DNA of 64,000 nt from Corynebacterium sp. sy039 (GTDB lineage Bacteria; Actinomycetota; Actinomycetes; Mycobacteriales; Mycobacteriaceae). A program made the translations under genes and the position numbers. The DNA is taken from NCBI RefSeq assembly GCF_007904105.1, contig NZ_CP042325.1, positions 1,426,001-1,490,000 on the forward strand, written 5' to 3'. The notes under the pieces are model-generated. The model saw nothing but the letters and a program-made list of their open reading frames with translations, was not told the origin of the DNA and searched no databases. This document shows, piece by piece, positions 9,459 to 18,076 of this stretch; the stretch's first letter is position 1, and each line of letters begins with the position of its first letter.

Positions 9459-10358
9459 TCAAGCATGTGCCGCAGTCACAAGTTCTAGATGTGCATAAAT
9501 CTCTTGAACTGCCTGAGTCAATAATTGTTGCGCGTCTTCATAAGTTCCAGAAGGAGCCTGAGCACATAAAGCAACAGCACTATACTGCTGAGGATTATCT
9601 GGGTGTGGAATCAAACCAAATTGTCGTACTCCATACCGACCTGCCTCGTCTGGTCCCCAACCGCTTTTATAGATAGCACCTGGTATTGTTCCCAATCCAT
9701 AGCCGCCTCCCACACGAATATCCCCCATGAGCGCAATGACCTGTGCGTCGCGAGGAATATGGGATATGTAGGCAACTTGATCCACCAATGACCATGTGCT
9801 TTGACCATAGCTGCTATACCCTTCCCGTGGTGGTAGAGCAGGAACCTCAGCATAGCTGGCCGCCTGTGCTATTTCTGCTTCTACTGCCGCCGCAGCCGTT
9901 TCTGGATCACCTAAAGATTCCCATAACTTTTGTGCTGCCTCATTATCAGAATCACGAATTGCCTGTTGCGCCCATGCAACTATCTGCTGATTATTTTCTC
10001 CAGAATTATTGTGCAGGGCTGCCATAACAAGTGGAACTTTAATAGTGGACCAGGGGGCGATGGTATAGCCGAGTCCGCTGACAACTGATTCCATTCCTTC
10101 GACGTAGAAGTCCACTCCCGGTATCGCTGATAGGGTGAGAGAATTGGCTGAATGTTCTTGGGCGTTGATCGTCGGCATGGCGGGCTTACCAGATGGGGCT
10201 AGTGTGGGCGAAATATCAGCACCATCAGATTGCGTATCTGCATGGCTTGCTGGTGCAGCGTTATCTGAGGGTTTATCAATCGTACAAGCACTCATAAATA
10301 GCGCTGACATGGCAATAGTGGCGCTAACATACCACGCCTTATTAAGCGATGTAAACAT
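9459..10358 (-). CDS. Secreted lipoprotein with a beta-lactamase-like serine hydrolase fold
   Basis: A 299-aa lipoprotein. The signal peptide (MFTSLNKAWY...) ends in lipobox MSAC, with the lipidated Cys at about residue 25, then a Ser/Asp/Pro-rich linker. The catalytic domain carries the class A beta-lactamase/PBP triad of motifs: STIK (about 104-107), SDN (about 137-139) and KSG (about 231-233). The STIK-SDN distance is only about 33 residues, much shorter than in true class A enzymes, so this is a reduced serine-hydrolase fold and resistance activity is not implied. The start at ATG 10358 was chosen for its GGAG site 9 nt upstream; an ATG at 10367 sits too close to the same site. It overlaps the upstream gene by 17 bp, so the two are translationally coupled. 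Cell-wall binding or peptidoglycan editing is plausible but inferred. Confidence 0.75.
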   Translation of the reverse strand: MFTSLNKAWYVSATIAMSALFMSACTIDKPSDNAAPASHADTQSDGADISPTLAPSGKPAMPTINAQEHSANSLTLSAIPGVDFYVEGMESVVSGLGYTIAPWSTIKVPLVMAALHNNSGENNQQIVAWAQQAIRDSDNEAAQKLWESLGDPETAAAAVEAEIAQAASYAEVPALPPREGYSSYGQSTWSLVDQVAYISHIPRDAQVIALMGDIRVGGGYGLGTIPGAIYKSGWGPDEAGRYGVRQFGLIPHPDNPQQYSAVALCAQAPSGTYEDAQQLLTQAVQEIYAHLELVTAAHA

Positions 10359-11163
10359 GTGCTTCATCTCCACCAGTACAGTGAACATATTGCCCATTAT
10401 CAGTACAGCTCATGGTGTATGTTTGCTCTGTGGTTGGTGAATATACTTCGAGAACCGCATCGAGTTTGTGTGTTTTCAGATAGTTCTCTACAAAACTATC
10501 GCGTACTGCAACCGCAAAGGAATCAGAGGTTTTTCCTGATTTATACACATTGTTCAGGTTTCCTGCAGGTTCAGCGTTACGTGCAGCCTCATTGACTGGT
10601 GTGACATCACTTGGCAGCTCAGGATTGGCTGGACGAGCCTTTTGCTGCTCAGTCTTCTCACTGGTGCGCTGTTTTTCATCTGCTCGTTGCGCGGTTCGGG
10701 CTTTTTGGGTACGTTCTTGATCGTCTTTTTGCTGAGATTCATCCTGATCACTGGATTCATCAGAACTATTAAACCCAGGGGCACTGCGCGTAGTTGTTAC
10801 AGCTGCCGCGGCAGTATCTTCGGCTTTGTTCTTTCCCGAAAAGATTAAGAAATAAGCTCCAGCACCAAAGAGCACCACTACTAGCGCGAGAATTACCAGC
10901 AATAAAGCAATCCCTTTCCCGCTTTTTTGCGCTACTGGTTGCTGTGTTGGATACGCCGCTGCTTGTTCCCAAGCAGATTGCTGTTGATAAAACGCAGCTT
11001 GGCTTTGCTGATTATAAGAATGGTGTGACTCATACGCATGAGCTCCCTGAGAATTCTGAGCGTTAAAAGGGTTATCCGCTTCAGGACTATTGTGGCTATT
11101 GTGGCTGCTATGGCTACTATTTCCCCAAATAGATCCTTGATTGTGTTGGTTTGGCTGATTCAT
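10342..11163 (-). CDS. Single-pass membrane protein with Asn/Gln-rich N-terminus
   Basis: Hypothetical 273-aa protein. The first 75 residues are rich in Asn, Gln, Ser and His, followed by one strong membrane segment (GIALLLVILALVVVLFGAGA), a charged Lys/Glu/Gln linker, and a small C-terminal domain (about 70 aa) outside the membrane with two Cys residues (SCTDNGQYVHC) that could form a disulfide. Start ATG 11163 has AAGGA 6 nt upstream. The same layout (disordered N-terminus, one membrane helix, extracytoplasmic domain) is common in actinobacterial envelope proteins. Its 3' end overlaps the start of the beta-lactamase-fold lipoprotein, suggesting that the two work together at the cell surface. 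Confidence 0.75.
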   Translation of the reverse strand: MNQPNQHNQGSIWGNSSHSSHNSHNSPEADNPFNAQNSQGAHAYESHHSYNQQSQAAFYQQQSAWEQAAAYPTQQPVAQKSGKGIALLLVILALVVVLFGAGAYFLIFSGKNKAEDTAAAAVTTTRSAPGFNSSDESSDQDESQQKDDQERTQKARTAQRADEKQRTSEKTEQQKARPANPELPSDVTPVNEAARNAEPAGNLNNVYKSGKTSDSFAVAVRDSFVENYLKTHKLDAVLEVYSPTTEQTYTMSCTDNGQYVHCTGGDEAHVYIA

Positions 11164-11226
11164 CGCGATTCCTTGTCTTTTACCAGTGCTGTTAAGTCGT
11201 ATGCTCACCCATGCGTATGTGCGGCA

Positions 11227-12012
11227 CTAAAAGCGCAATCCCATACCACCTGCAACATCAATGCTACTACCAGTGATATAGCTTGACTGAGAAGAGGCTA
11301 AGAAAGCTACGACGCTGCCTAATTCTGCAGCTTGTCCGATACGCCCAAGAGGAATATCACGTGCGACGGTATCTGCAAAAAATTCATCTAAAGATTTTTC
11401 CGGAGCACGTTTATTGCGAATGTTCTCCCATTGTGGTGTCTCAATAACACCGATATTGATGCTATTGACCAAAACCCCTTCTTTGGCTAAAGCTGCTGCC
11501 CAAGTCTTAGTGAAGTTATCTCCAGCAGCTCGCAACACAGAAGTAGCAAAGAAAGCTGGGTCAGGAGTATGAGCATAGACTGAAGATATATTGATAATGC
11601 GTGCTTGGTGTGACTTCCTCAACAAAGGCAATGAGGCTTTAATCATACGCTGCCACGACAACACCTTGATATTAAAATCTGCAAGAAATGCTTGATCTGT
11701 CAGTGTCTCTGGAGTACCAGGATGAGCGCCACCAGCATTATTCACTAAGATGTCGAGACTGCCATAGTTCTGGGCAACGTCGTCAAGCAAATGCTTGATA
11801 TTGTCCGGATCGGAAATATCAGTACACACCCCAATGGCAGAATCAGCAGATAACTCATTCAGACGAGCTACTGCTTGCTTAACCTCATCTTCATGGCGCG
11901 CACACACAACAACGCGTGCCCCTTCTTGAACTAATGCGACTGCGGCAGCATAGCCTAATCCTTTAGAACCACCAGTAATGAGAGCAGTTTTATTGCGCAA
12001 TGCTAATTCCAT
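11227..12012 (-). CDS. Short-chain dehydrogenase/reductase-like protein lacking the usual catalytic Tyr and Lys
   Basis: 261-aa Rossmann protein of the SDR superfamily. The N-terminal nucleotide site TGGSKGLG (about 14-21) and the NNAGGAHPG motif are clear. The active-site region is degenerate: the Ser is present (NISSVYAHT), but the segment normally reading YxxxK reads FATSV within FFATSVLRAAGDNFTK, so Tyr becomes Phe and Lys becomes Val. A subgroup of SDR-like proteins related to 3-oxoacyl-ACP reductases is known with such losses. Enzymatic function is therefore uncertain. The start at 12012 has AGGAAA upstream. The gene appears to stand alone, after the terminator of the AGCS gene. Confidence 0.85.
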   Translation of the reverse strand: MELALRNKTALITGGSKGLGYAAAVALVQEGARVVVCARHEDEVKQAVARLNELSADSAIGVCTDISDPDNIKHLLDDVAQNYGSLDILVNNAGGAHPGTPETLTDQAFLADFNIKVLSWQRMIKASLPLLRKSHQARIINISSVYAHTPDPAFFATSVLRAAGDNFTKTWAAALAKEGVLVNSINIGVIETPQWENIRNKRAPEKSLDEFFADTVARDIPLGRIGQAAELGSVVAFLASSQSSYITGSSIDVAGGMGLRF

Positions 12013-12139
12013 GACGTGCTTTTCCTATCTTCTTATCCGAATTCCCATTTCAGATATTTCTCCACATATTTCCTGAGCAAATTCTAACTTTTTGCTCATG
12101 CTTACCGCATAATCAGCACGAATTTTTTGGAGAAAACAA

Positions 12140-12182
12140 AGAAAAATACTCATTGGCTGTGAAAAATAACCAACCAATGAGT
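12140..12182 (-). terminator. Rho-independent terminator behind the AGCS symporter gene
   Basis: Perfect 9-bp stem ACTCATTGG (12148-12156) / CCAATGAGT (12174-12182), followed on the minus strand by ATTTTTCTTTG. It lies 26 bp beyond the stop of the AGCS gene. Confidence 0.8.
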
Positions 12183-12207
12183 AGTAGAAATAAGTGCTTT
12201 GTTGTGC

Positions 12208-13674
12208 TTAGACCTCAGTAACTACCGCGCCACCACGTCGAGTGACCGGATCGCTACCGTCCCATACCTCAATGTTTTTCACTTCAGGCAACATATCACG
12301 ATGGAACACAGGATCCACGCCTTTTCGCTTTTGCTGGCTGTAATTACGCAACAATTTCACCGCAACACCACCAAGTGGCACAATCGCAATAACATTGATG
12401 AATACCATGAGCGCTGCGAATGTATCGCCCAAAGACCATACAAGGTTTACTGACCCAATTGCACCACCAAAGACGCATAACACCACTAACACGCGAAAAA
12501 CAGTGAGTGCTTTGCGCGATTGAGTAAAGTATTCCACATTTGCTTGAGCCAAATAGTAATTACCAATAACTGAAGAAAAAGCCAAGAAGAACAGAATCAA
12601 GGTAATGAAATGAATGCCAAAACCACCCACCTCTTGAGCCAAAGCACGCTGCGCTAATGGTGCTCCCTCTTGTTCCGCCCCAGTGTACGTTGGCGAAGAA
12701 AGCAAAATGATAAAAGCGGTAATACTACATACCAAAAGCGTGTCAAAATACACACCAAGAGTTTGGACAAGACCTTGCTTTACTGGGTGCGACACACTCG
12801 CAGTTGCCGCCGCATTTGGTGCGGAACCTTGACCAGCCTCATTAGAAAATAGCCCACGACGCATACCATATTGGAAAGCAGCACCAAGAGTAGCACCTGC
12901 AATCTCTCGGATACCCAGGGCATGAGTAACAATTTCTGCAAACATCGCTGGAACATGGCTTATGTTAAGGATCAGAACAACAAGCCCCATACCAAGGTAA
13001 AGCAAAGCCATCACAGGCACAATGACTTGTGTGAAATTAGCAATGCGTTTGATACCACCAAAAATGATTATTCCGGTAATAACCGCTAGAACAAGCCCTA
13101 CTGTAGCCCTAAACCCAAGACCACTATTATTGATGGAAGTACCAATTGCTTCAGTAATAGAATTAGCCTGAATAGAGTTATAAACAAAGCCATAAGTAAT
13201 AGTGATCGCAATAGCAAAGCACGTAGCTAAACCTTTAAGCCCTAACCCTTTGGTCATGTAGTATGCAGGACCACCGCGATAGGTGCCATCTGCTTCTTTT
13301 ACTTTCCATAACTGTGCCAGCGTAGACTCAACAAATGCTGTTGCGCCACCAATGATGGCTATCATCCACATCCAAAACACCGCGCCGGGACCACCAGCAG
13401 AAATAGCTACTGCAACGCCAACGATATTTCCAGTTCCAACTCGCGCTGCTGCAGAAATACAAAAAGCCTTGAATGCAGAAATTCCCTCATCATCTGTGTG
13501 TGAATCTTCACTTGTGTTCTTTTCAGATACAGAACGAATCATGTCTGGCACATAGCGCACCTGCACAAAGAAAGTACGAACCGCAAAATAAACACCAGCA
13601 CCGATGAGTACCCAAGGAACAATGAGCCATATGTAATGGTTCATTGTTTCCACAAAAGATTCAACGCTATTCAT
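12208..13674 (-). CDS. Sodium:alanine/glycine symporter (AGCS family)
   Basis: 488-aa polytopic membrane protein of the alanine/glycine:cation symporter family, importing small neutral amino acids with Na+ or H+. Visible landmarks are the N-terminal membrane helix, the conserved stretch AFCISAAARVGTGNIVGVAVA and the GMRRGLFSNEAGQGSAPNAA region of this family, with about 10-11 hydrophobic segments. The length is normal for the family. It stands alone with its own terminator; upstream, about 105 bp separate it from mutM. Substrate specificity cannot be read from the sequence. Confidence 0.92.
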   Translation of the reverse strand: MNSVESFVETMNHYIWLIVPWVLIGAGVYFAVRTFFVQVRYVPDMIRSVSEKNTSEDSHTDDEGISAFKAFCISAAARVGTGNIVGVAVAISAGGPGAVFWMWMIAIIGGATAFVESTLAQLWKVKEADGTYRGGPAYYMTKGLGLKGLATCFAIAITITYGFVYNSIQANSITEAIGTSINNSGLGFRATVGLVLAVITGIIIFGGIKRIANFTQVIVPVMALLYLGMGLVVLILNISHVPAMFAEIVTHALGIREIAGATLGAAFQYGMRRGLFSNEAGQGSAPNAAATASVSHPVKQGLVQTLGVYFDTLLVCSITAFIILLSSPTYTGAEQEGAPLAQRALAQEVGGFGIHFITLILFFLAFSSVIGNYYLAQANVEYFTQSRKALTVFRVLVVLCVFGGAIGSVNLVWSLGDTFAALMVFINVIAIVPLGGVAVKLLRNYSQQKRKGVDPVFHRDMLPEVKNIEVWDGSDPVTRRGGAVVTEV

Positions 13675-13779
13675 GGCAAAAATGCTACCTTACTTTAGGT
13701 CACATTCCTATCCATGCTTTACTATCACATTCTGTTACCGTGGATAAGTCTTAGATTAAGTTTCGGATATGCACAGCTC

Positions 13780-14694
13780 TCAGTGGTTAGTCTTTTTCAC
13801 CTGACACTGCGGACAATAGTGACTAGAGCGATTCATCCACTGCTGTTTGACAAGCTTTGTCCCGCAACGCGCACATGGTTTATTGTGCTGTCCATAAGCA
13901 TGCAAAGAGCGCTCAAAATATCCGGATTCACCATTGACATTGACATATAGTTCATCAAAACTCGTACCCCCTTGTGCCAAAGCCTGGGTCATCACAGTTT
14001 TTCCAGCAGACAATAAGGACAAAACCTCTGTGTGTGTTAAAGAACTCGCAAGAGTAGCCGGATGTACACTCGCAGCCCAGAGCATTTCATCAGCATAGAT
14101 ATTGCCAATGCCAGATACAATTTCTTGGTTGAGCAAAACCCGCTTGATCTCAGTTTTCTTTGCTCGTATCTGCGCTGCAACAACAGAAAAATCTATGTCC
14201 TCCTCAAGTAAGTCTGGAGCAATATGCGACACTAATTCTGGGACTAACTTTTGCTGTTGTCCTGGGACTAATTCATCAGGCACAAAATAGCCAAACGTAC
14301 GCTGATCCACGAACCATACTTGTATGTCGTTATCAAGCATCACGCGTAGTCTCAAATGCCGAAGCGTTTTATCTTCTAATCCAGCACTATAGGGTTGGAG
14401 CTCTCTACCATAGCGTGCTGTCACAGCAGCGCTATCTTTGATTAACAATTGCCCACTCATGCCCAAATGAATCACAATGGTTTGATCGTCGTCAAGGCAT
14501 AGCCACAGAAATTTACCACGGCGCGCTATCTCATCAATTCTGCGACCGCGAAGTTGCGCTTGCAGAGCATTCGCAGTACCGGGATATTTTCGCAATGTCC
14601 GATGATGATAACTAAGCACATCAGTGATAGTGCAACCAAGGATGTGTGTTTCGAGTCCTCGGCGCACCACCTCGACTTCTGGTAACTCAGGCAT
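13780..14694 (-). CDS. mutM: Formamidopyrimidine-DNA glycosylase
   Basis: Bifunctional DNA glycosylase/AP lyase that removes 8-oxoguanine and formamidopyrimidines. The N-terminus PELPEVEVV provides the catalytic N-terminal Pro and Glu after Met removal. The H2TH region includes GIGNIYADE, and the C-terminal zinc finger has Cys at 274, 277, 294 and 297 (CARC...CPQC) with the DNA-binding Arg (NRSSHYC). At 304 aa it is slightly longer than average because of an insertion in the N-terminal half. It lies 18 bp behind rnc in the DUF177-rnc-mutM operon typical of actinobacteria. Confidence 0.96.
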   Translation of the reverse strand: MPELPEVEVVRRGLETHILGCTITDVLSYHHRTLRKYPGTANALQAQLRGRRIDEIARRGKFLWLCLDDDQTIVIHLGMSGQLLIKDSAAVTARYGRELQPYSAGLEDKTLRHLRLRVMLDNDIQVWFVDQRTFGYFVPDELVPGQQQKLVPELVSHIAPDLLEEDIDFSVVAAQIRAKKTEIKRVLLNQEIVSGIGNIYADEMLWAASVHPATLASSLTHTEVLSLLSAGKTVMTQALAQGGTSFDELYVNVNGESGYFERSLHAYGQHNKPCARCGTKLVKQQWMNRSSHYCPQCQVKKTNH

Positions 14695-14712
14695 TTTCTA
14701 TACTTATATGAC

Positions 14713-15456
14713 TTATATGCGCGATTGCAATACTTTCACAGCCTCATGAGCTGCTAATTGTTCTGCTAGCTTTTTATTTGGCCCGACTCCGGTACCTAAT
14801 TTTTCGCCTTCGACGCTCACCGTTGCTGTAAAAACTTTATCGTGTTCGGGACCTGTAGCTGTTGCCTCATACACTGCCATCGGTAATTTACGTTCGGAAA
14901 GTCGTTCTTGAAGAGTGGTTTTCCAGTCTTCATGCAGGCCTTTTGCACTTGCCACATCGATTTTATGCTGAAACAACCGCAATACAGTGGCACGAGCAAC
15001 CTCAAAACCATGTTCAAGATATATGGCACCTAATAATGCCTCAGTTGTATCCGCCAAAATAGAGGTTTTATCACTGCCACCTGTGGTTTTTTCGCCTTTG
15101 CCCAACAAAATATAGGTGCCGAGATTAATCTCTCTGGCCACATCAGATAATCCATAACGGCTTACTACTGAAGCACGCATTTTAGAAATATCACTCTCAG
15201 GGCGTGTGGGATATTGCTCGTACAATTTTGCTGCCACAGCCAAACCCAATACTGCGTCACCAAGAAATTCTAACCGCTCATTATTAGGTAAAAACCCATG
15301 CTCATTAGCAAAAGAACGATGAGTAAGCGCCAAAATAAGCAATTCTCGGGAGATAGTAACCCCCAAAGCAGCACAGAGTGGTTCATGATCTATTTCGTCA
15401 AAAGATGCCTCAAGTATCTCTTGTCCACTACGTGTATCATGTTGTTTCTTGCTCAT
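14713..15456 (-). CDS. rnc: Ribonuclease III
   Basis: Double-stranded RNA endonuclease for rRNA and mRNA processing. The 247-aa protein has the RNase III signature NERLEFLGDAVLGL, downstream acidic residues (DTTEALLGAIYLE), and a C-terminal dsRNA-binding domain (DWKTTLQERLSE...KKLAEQLAAHEAVK). The start ATG at 15456 overlaps the DUF177 stop in an ATGA junction and has GGAG 8 nt upstream; a longer start 24 nt upstream lies inside DUF177 and is less likely. rpmF, which often sits between DUF177 and rnc in related phyla, is absent here. Confidence 0.96.
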   Translation of the reverse strand: MSKKQHDTRSGQEILEASFDEIDHEPLCAALGVTISRELLILALTHRSFANEHGFLPNNERLEFLGDAVLGLAVAAKLYEQYPTRPESDISKMRASVVSRYGLSDVAREINLGTYILLGKGEKTTGGSDKTSILADTTEALLGAIYLEHGFEVARATVLRLFQHKIDVASAKGLHEDWKTTLQERLSERKLPMAVYEATATGPEHDKVFTATVSVEGEKLGTGVGPNKKLAEQLAAHEAVKVLQSRI

Positions 15457-15983
15457 AGGAATTTCTCCAATCCAGCCCAACGCGGATCAGTTCTGGTTTC
15501 TTGCTCAGCAAGACCATCTGGTTCTGGAACTTGGGTACTGCCATCACAGCCATCTTCACAGGTTGGATTAAACGGCAATGTTAGTCCTGCTTCAGTGGCA
15601 ACAGTGGGCAAAAGATCAATGGAATCATCGATAACAAGCGGTACTTCTTCCTCGTCAAAGTCCTCTAAATCACCGCCAATGATTCCTTGTTCGAGTGCAA
15701 AAACAACATTAACATTCAACTCGATATTTGGGGTGAGTTCTTTCAGGCAACGCACGCATTGTCCTTGTAGCTGTGCCAATACTTTAGCATCAACCATTAC
15801 CGCGTCGCCCAGTGGATCAATACGCGCTTCAATAGTAACTTCTGTCCCCTGTTCGATTCCGATCATTGCTGAACCGATGCGCTGGGGGCTATCACCAACA
15901 TTGCGGCGCATTTCTGATACACCAGAGCGAATAATATCGCCAATTGCAAAAACAAAAGGAGAATTTTCTTTATTATTTTTCAT
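15453..15983 (-). CDS. DUF177 (YceD-like) protein
   Basis: 176-aa protein of the DUF177/YceD family, linked to 23S rRNA or ribosome accumulation in other bacteria. The family core is visible: QCVRCLKE with a Cys pair, an acidic tract (GGDLEDFDEEEVPLV) and the C-terminal CEDGC pair, which could bind zinc with the first pair. The start at 15983 is tentative; an alternative ATG lies at 16001 and neither has a strong ribosome site. It is coupled to rnc by a 4-bp overlap. Confidence 0.88.
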   Translation of the reverse strand: MKNNKENSPFVFAIGDIIRSGVSEMRRNVGDSPQRIGSAMIGIEQGTEVTIEARIDPLGDAVMVDAKVLAQLQGQCVRCLKELTPNIELNVNVVFALEQGIIGGDLEDFDEEEVPLVIDDSIDLLPTVATEAGLTLPFNPTCEDGCDGSTQVPEPDGLAEQETRTDPRWAGLEKFL

Positions 15984-16067
15984 ACCGTTTCCGTTGAGCA
16001 TTGATAGATGAGTGGTATGCAGTGTTGTGGTTTATTGGACCGCACAATAATGCCGAGAAATAGCAGC

Positions 16068-16790
16068 TTAAGACCGAGGTGAGCGTGAAGAATCAAGCGA
16101 ACCAGATACGCCTGCACCGCGCTGCAATGCGCTGCGATCCCGAGAAATAGTACGCAAAACTGTGGTGAGCGTTTCCTCAAAAGAGGCGAGTTTCTGATCT
16201 ACGAACTGATCGCATTCATTACGTAGGCGATTAGAATCAGCATGAGCAGCATCGACAATTCGGTGTGCTTCTTCATTAGCGCGACGCATAACCTCTGTTT
16301 CGCTAATCAGTCGTGCTTGCTCAGCTTCACCCTCAGTAACACTGCGCTGATACTGCTCATTGCCTCGACTGATCAGACGATCAGCTTCTGCTTGTGCGCT
16401 AGCTACTGTATTATCCGCATCACGACGCGCACTGCCCACAATATGGTCAGCATCATCTTGAGCTTTAGCGACAGTAGCGTGTGCTCTGTCTTCTGCATCA
16501 CGCATCATGCGATCTGATTGTTCGGTAGCATCAGCAACCAAGGCATCTGCCTGATTTTGTGCATCGGAAACTAATTGCTGTGCTCGATCCTGAGCACCTC
16601 CAATAATTTCATCGCGCTGATCAAGAACATCTTGCGCATCATCAATTTCAATCGGCAAAGCGTTGCGGAGATCATCAAGAAGACCCAGAACCTCATTGCG
16701 TGGCACCATGCAATTTGAGGTCATGGGAACGCCATATGCCTGCTCAACAGTTTGGACAAGTTCATCTAATGCTTCAAAGACGCGGTACAT
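16068..16790 (-). CDS. DivIVA-like coiled-coil protein (MYRVFEAL family)
   Basis: 240-aa soluble protein with the conserved actinobacterial N-terminus MYRVFEALDELVQTVEQAYGVP, a short helical domain, then a long coiled coil of repeated Ala/Asp/Gln/Arg heptads (about 80-215) and a disordered Ser/Arg tail. The mycobacterial counterpart (Rv2927c by memory) has the same start, which is why 16790 was chosen over an upstream in-frame start at 16880. It precedes DUF177-rnc-mutM on the same strand. Its function is unknown; a polar-growth or scaffold role is only suggested by coiled-coil resemblance to DivIVA/Wag31. Confidence 0.85.
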   Translation of the reverse strand: MYRVFEALDELVQTVEQAYGVPMTSNCMVPRNEVLGLLDDLRNALPIEIDDAQDVLDQRDEIIGGAQDRAQQLVSDAQNQADALVADATEQSDRMMRDAEDRAHATVAKAQDDADHIVGSARRDADNTVASAQAEADRLISRGNEQYQRSVTEGEAEQARLISETEVMRRANEEAHRIVDAAHADSNRLRNECDQFVDQKLASFEETLTTVLRTISRDRSALQRGAGVSGSLDSSRSPRS

Positions 16791-16862
16791 GAGTTTCACT
16801 TTACTGTCATTTGTCTTTTTTGGTGAGCAGGCATGACCAAAACACCTATTTTTTCGATTTAA

Positions 16863-16893
16863 TTGTTCACAAGGATTCATTTTCGCTTATAAT
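16863..16893 (+). promoter_or_regulatory. Possible promoter of the glycerate kinase gene
   Basis: A perfect TATAAT (16888-16893) is preceded by TTGTTC (16863-16868) with a 19-bp spacer, 47 bp upstream of the ATG at 16940. It lies in the divergent region shared with the coiled-coil gene. Prediction from pattern only. Confidence 0.4.
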
Positions 16894-16939
16894 GACCCTG
16901 CCTATTATCACTGCGTTTCCCAGTATGACAAGGATTTTT

Positions 16940-18076
16940 ATGCACATTATCATTGCCCCCGATTCCTTGAAAGGAACAGCAACAACCCATGAAGCTGGCC
17001 AGTACCTTGCTCAGGGGGTAAGAGAAGAACTCACCGCTCGTGGCATGGATTTGGATTCAACTACTCTGAGTATTTTTCCTATGGCTGATGGCGGTGAAGG
17101 AACAGCCGCGCTTTTCGACGGCCAACACATTACGCTGCCAACGACAGATGCCGTCGGTAGGCTCAGTGAAGCGTCCTATGTCTTTGATGAGTCAAGCTCA
17201 ACTGCGTATATAGATGTTGCTGCCGCGAGCGGTCTTGTCTCTGTGCACGATCAGCTTAATCCACTAGGTAGTGATACTTTTGGCACTGGTGTGCTTATCG
17301 CTGATGCGGCAAGTCGTGGAGCAACACGTATCGTGTTGGGGCTTGGTGGCAGTGCTACGACTGATGGCGGCACAGGAATTTTGGTTGCCTTGGGAGCACA
17401 ATTGCTTGATCACAGTGGACGTATTCTGCCCCAAGGTGGTGGTGGATTATCGGATATTGCCCAGATTGATACCGCTATGCTCAACATTCCTGCAGCCTCT
17501 GTAGACTGGGTGCTCCTTGGTGATGTCGCCGCAACTGCTACTGGGCATACTGGCACGGCACACGTATATGCACCACAAAAGGGAGCTGATGAGCAACAGG
17601 TTCAGCAATTAGAAGCAGGTATTACCGCATTGTGCGCCTTTACCGGAATTGATCCTATGCGTGCCGGTATAGGAGCAGCTGGCGGCATACCTATTTCTAT
17701 TCTGTGGTTATCCGCTTTATTACACGGCACTACTGATCATGTGCATTTATTACCAGGTGCTCGAGTTATTGCCGACCATACAGGGTTAAGTTCAGCCATA
17801 GGTAGCGCTGATGTAGTTATCACTGCAGAAGGACAATATGATGCGCAGTCTGCTACTGGCAAGGTGGTAGGCACGATTATTGAATTAGCTCAAGGTGCAG
17901 ATACACGAGTTGCTGTTGCTGCAGGGAAATTCGTCGACAAGCTACCAGAGGGTGTTCTTGGACATACTCTTGCCGATCCTGCCCACTGCGATGTGCGCAC
18001 TCAATTACAGCAAGCAGGACGAGCTCTCATTGCGGCTTTTCTCGATGGGCCTTTGGAAAGCGTTAAGGCTCAATAG
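16940..18076 (+). CDS. glxK: Glycerate kinase (GlxK/GarK type)
   Basis: Phosphorylates D-glycerate in glycerate/glyoxylate metabolism. The 378-aa product begins MHIIIAPDSLKGT, the hallmark N-terminus of this kinase family, and contains PMADGGEGTA, GLGGSATTDGG (about 134-144) and GQYDAQSATGKV motifs. The start at 16940 is supported by AAGGA 6 nt upstream; an upstream in-frame extension of 43 codons has no family match. Its 3' end overlaps the end of the convergent hypothetical gene by 14 bp. It appears monocistronic. Confidence 0.93.
   Translation: MHIIIAPDSLKGTATTHEAGQYLAQGVREELTARGMDLDSTTLSIFPMADGGEGTAALFDGQHITLPTTDAVGRLSEASYVFDESSSTAYIDVAAASGLVSVHDQLNPLGSDTFGTGVLIADAASRGATRIVLGLGGSATTDGGTGILVALGAQLLDHSGRILPQGGGGLSDIAQIDTAMLNIPAASVDWVLLGDVAATATGHTGTAHVYAPQKGADEQQVQQLEAGITALCAFTGIDPMRAGIGAAGGIPISILWLSALLHGTTDHVHLLPGARVIADHTGLSSAIGSADVVITAEGQYDAQSATGKVVGTIIELAQGADTRVAVAAGKFVDKLPEGVLGHTLADPAHCDVRTQLQQAGRALIAAFLDGPLESVKAQ

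Noticed and set aside
9459..10358. Reading the serine-hydrolase lipoprotein as a beta-lactamase resistance gene
   Set aside because: Motif spacing is far too short for a class A enzyme, and the context is envelope-related housekeeping genes.
13686..13704. DtxR-box-like sequence upstream of the AGCS gene
   Set aside because: Too many mismatches to the 19-bp DtxR consensus, and the gene has no iron link.
16811..16939. 43-codon N-terminal extension of glycerate kinase
   Set aside because: No family match, overlaps the divergent promoter, and the ATG at 16940 has the better ribosome site.
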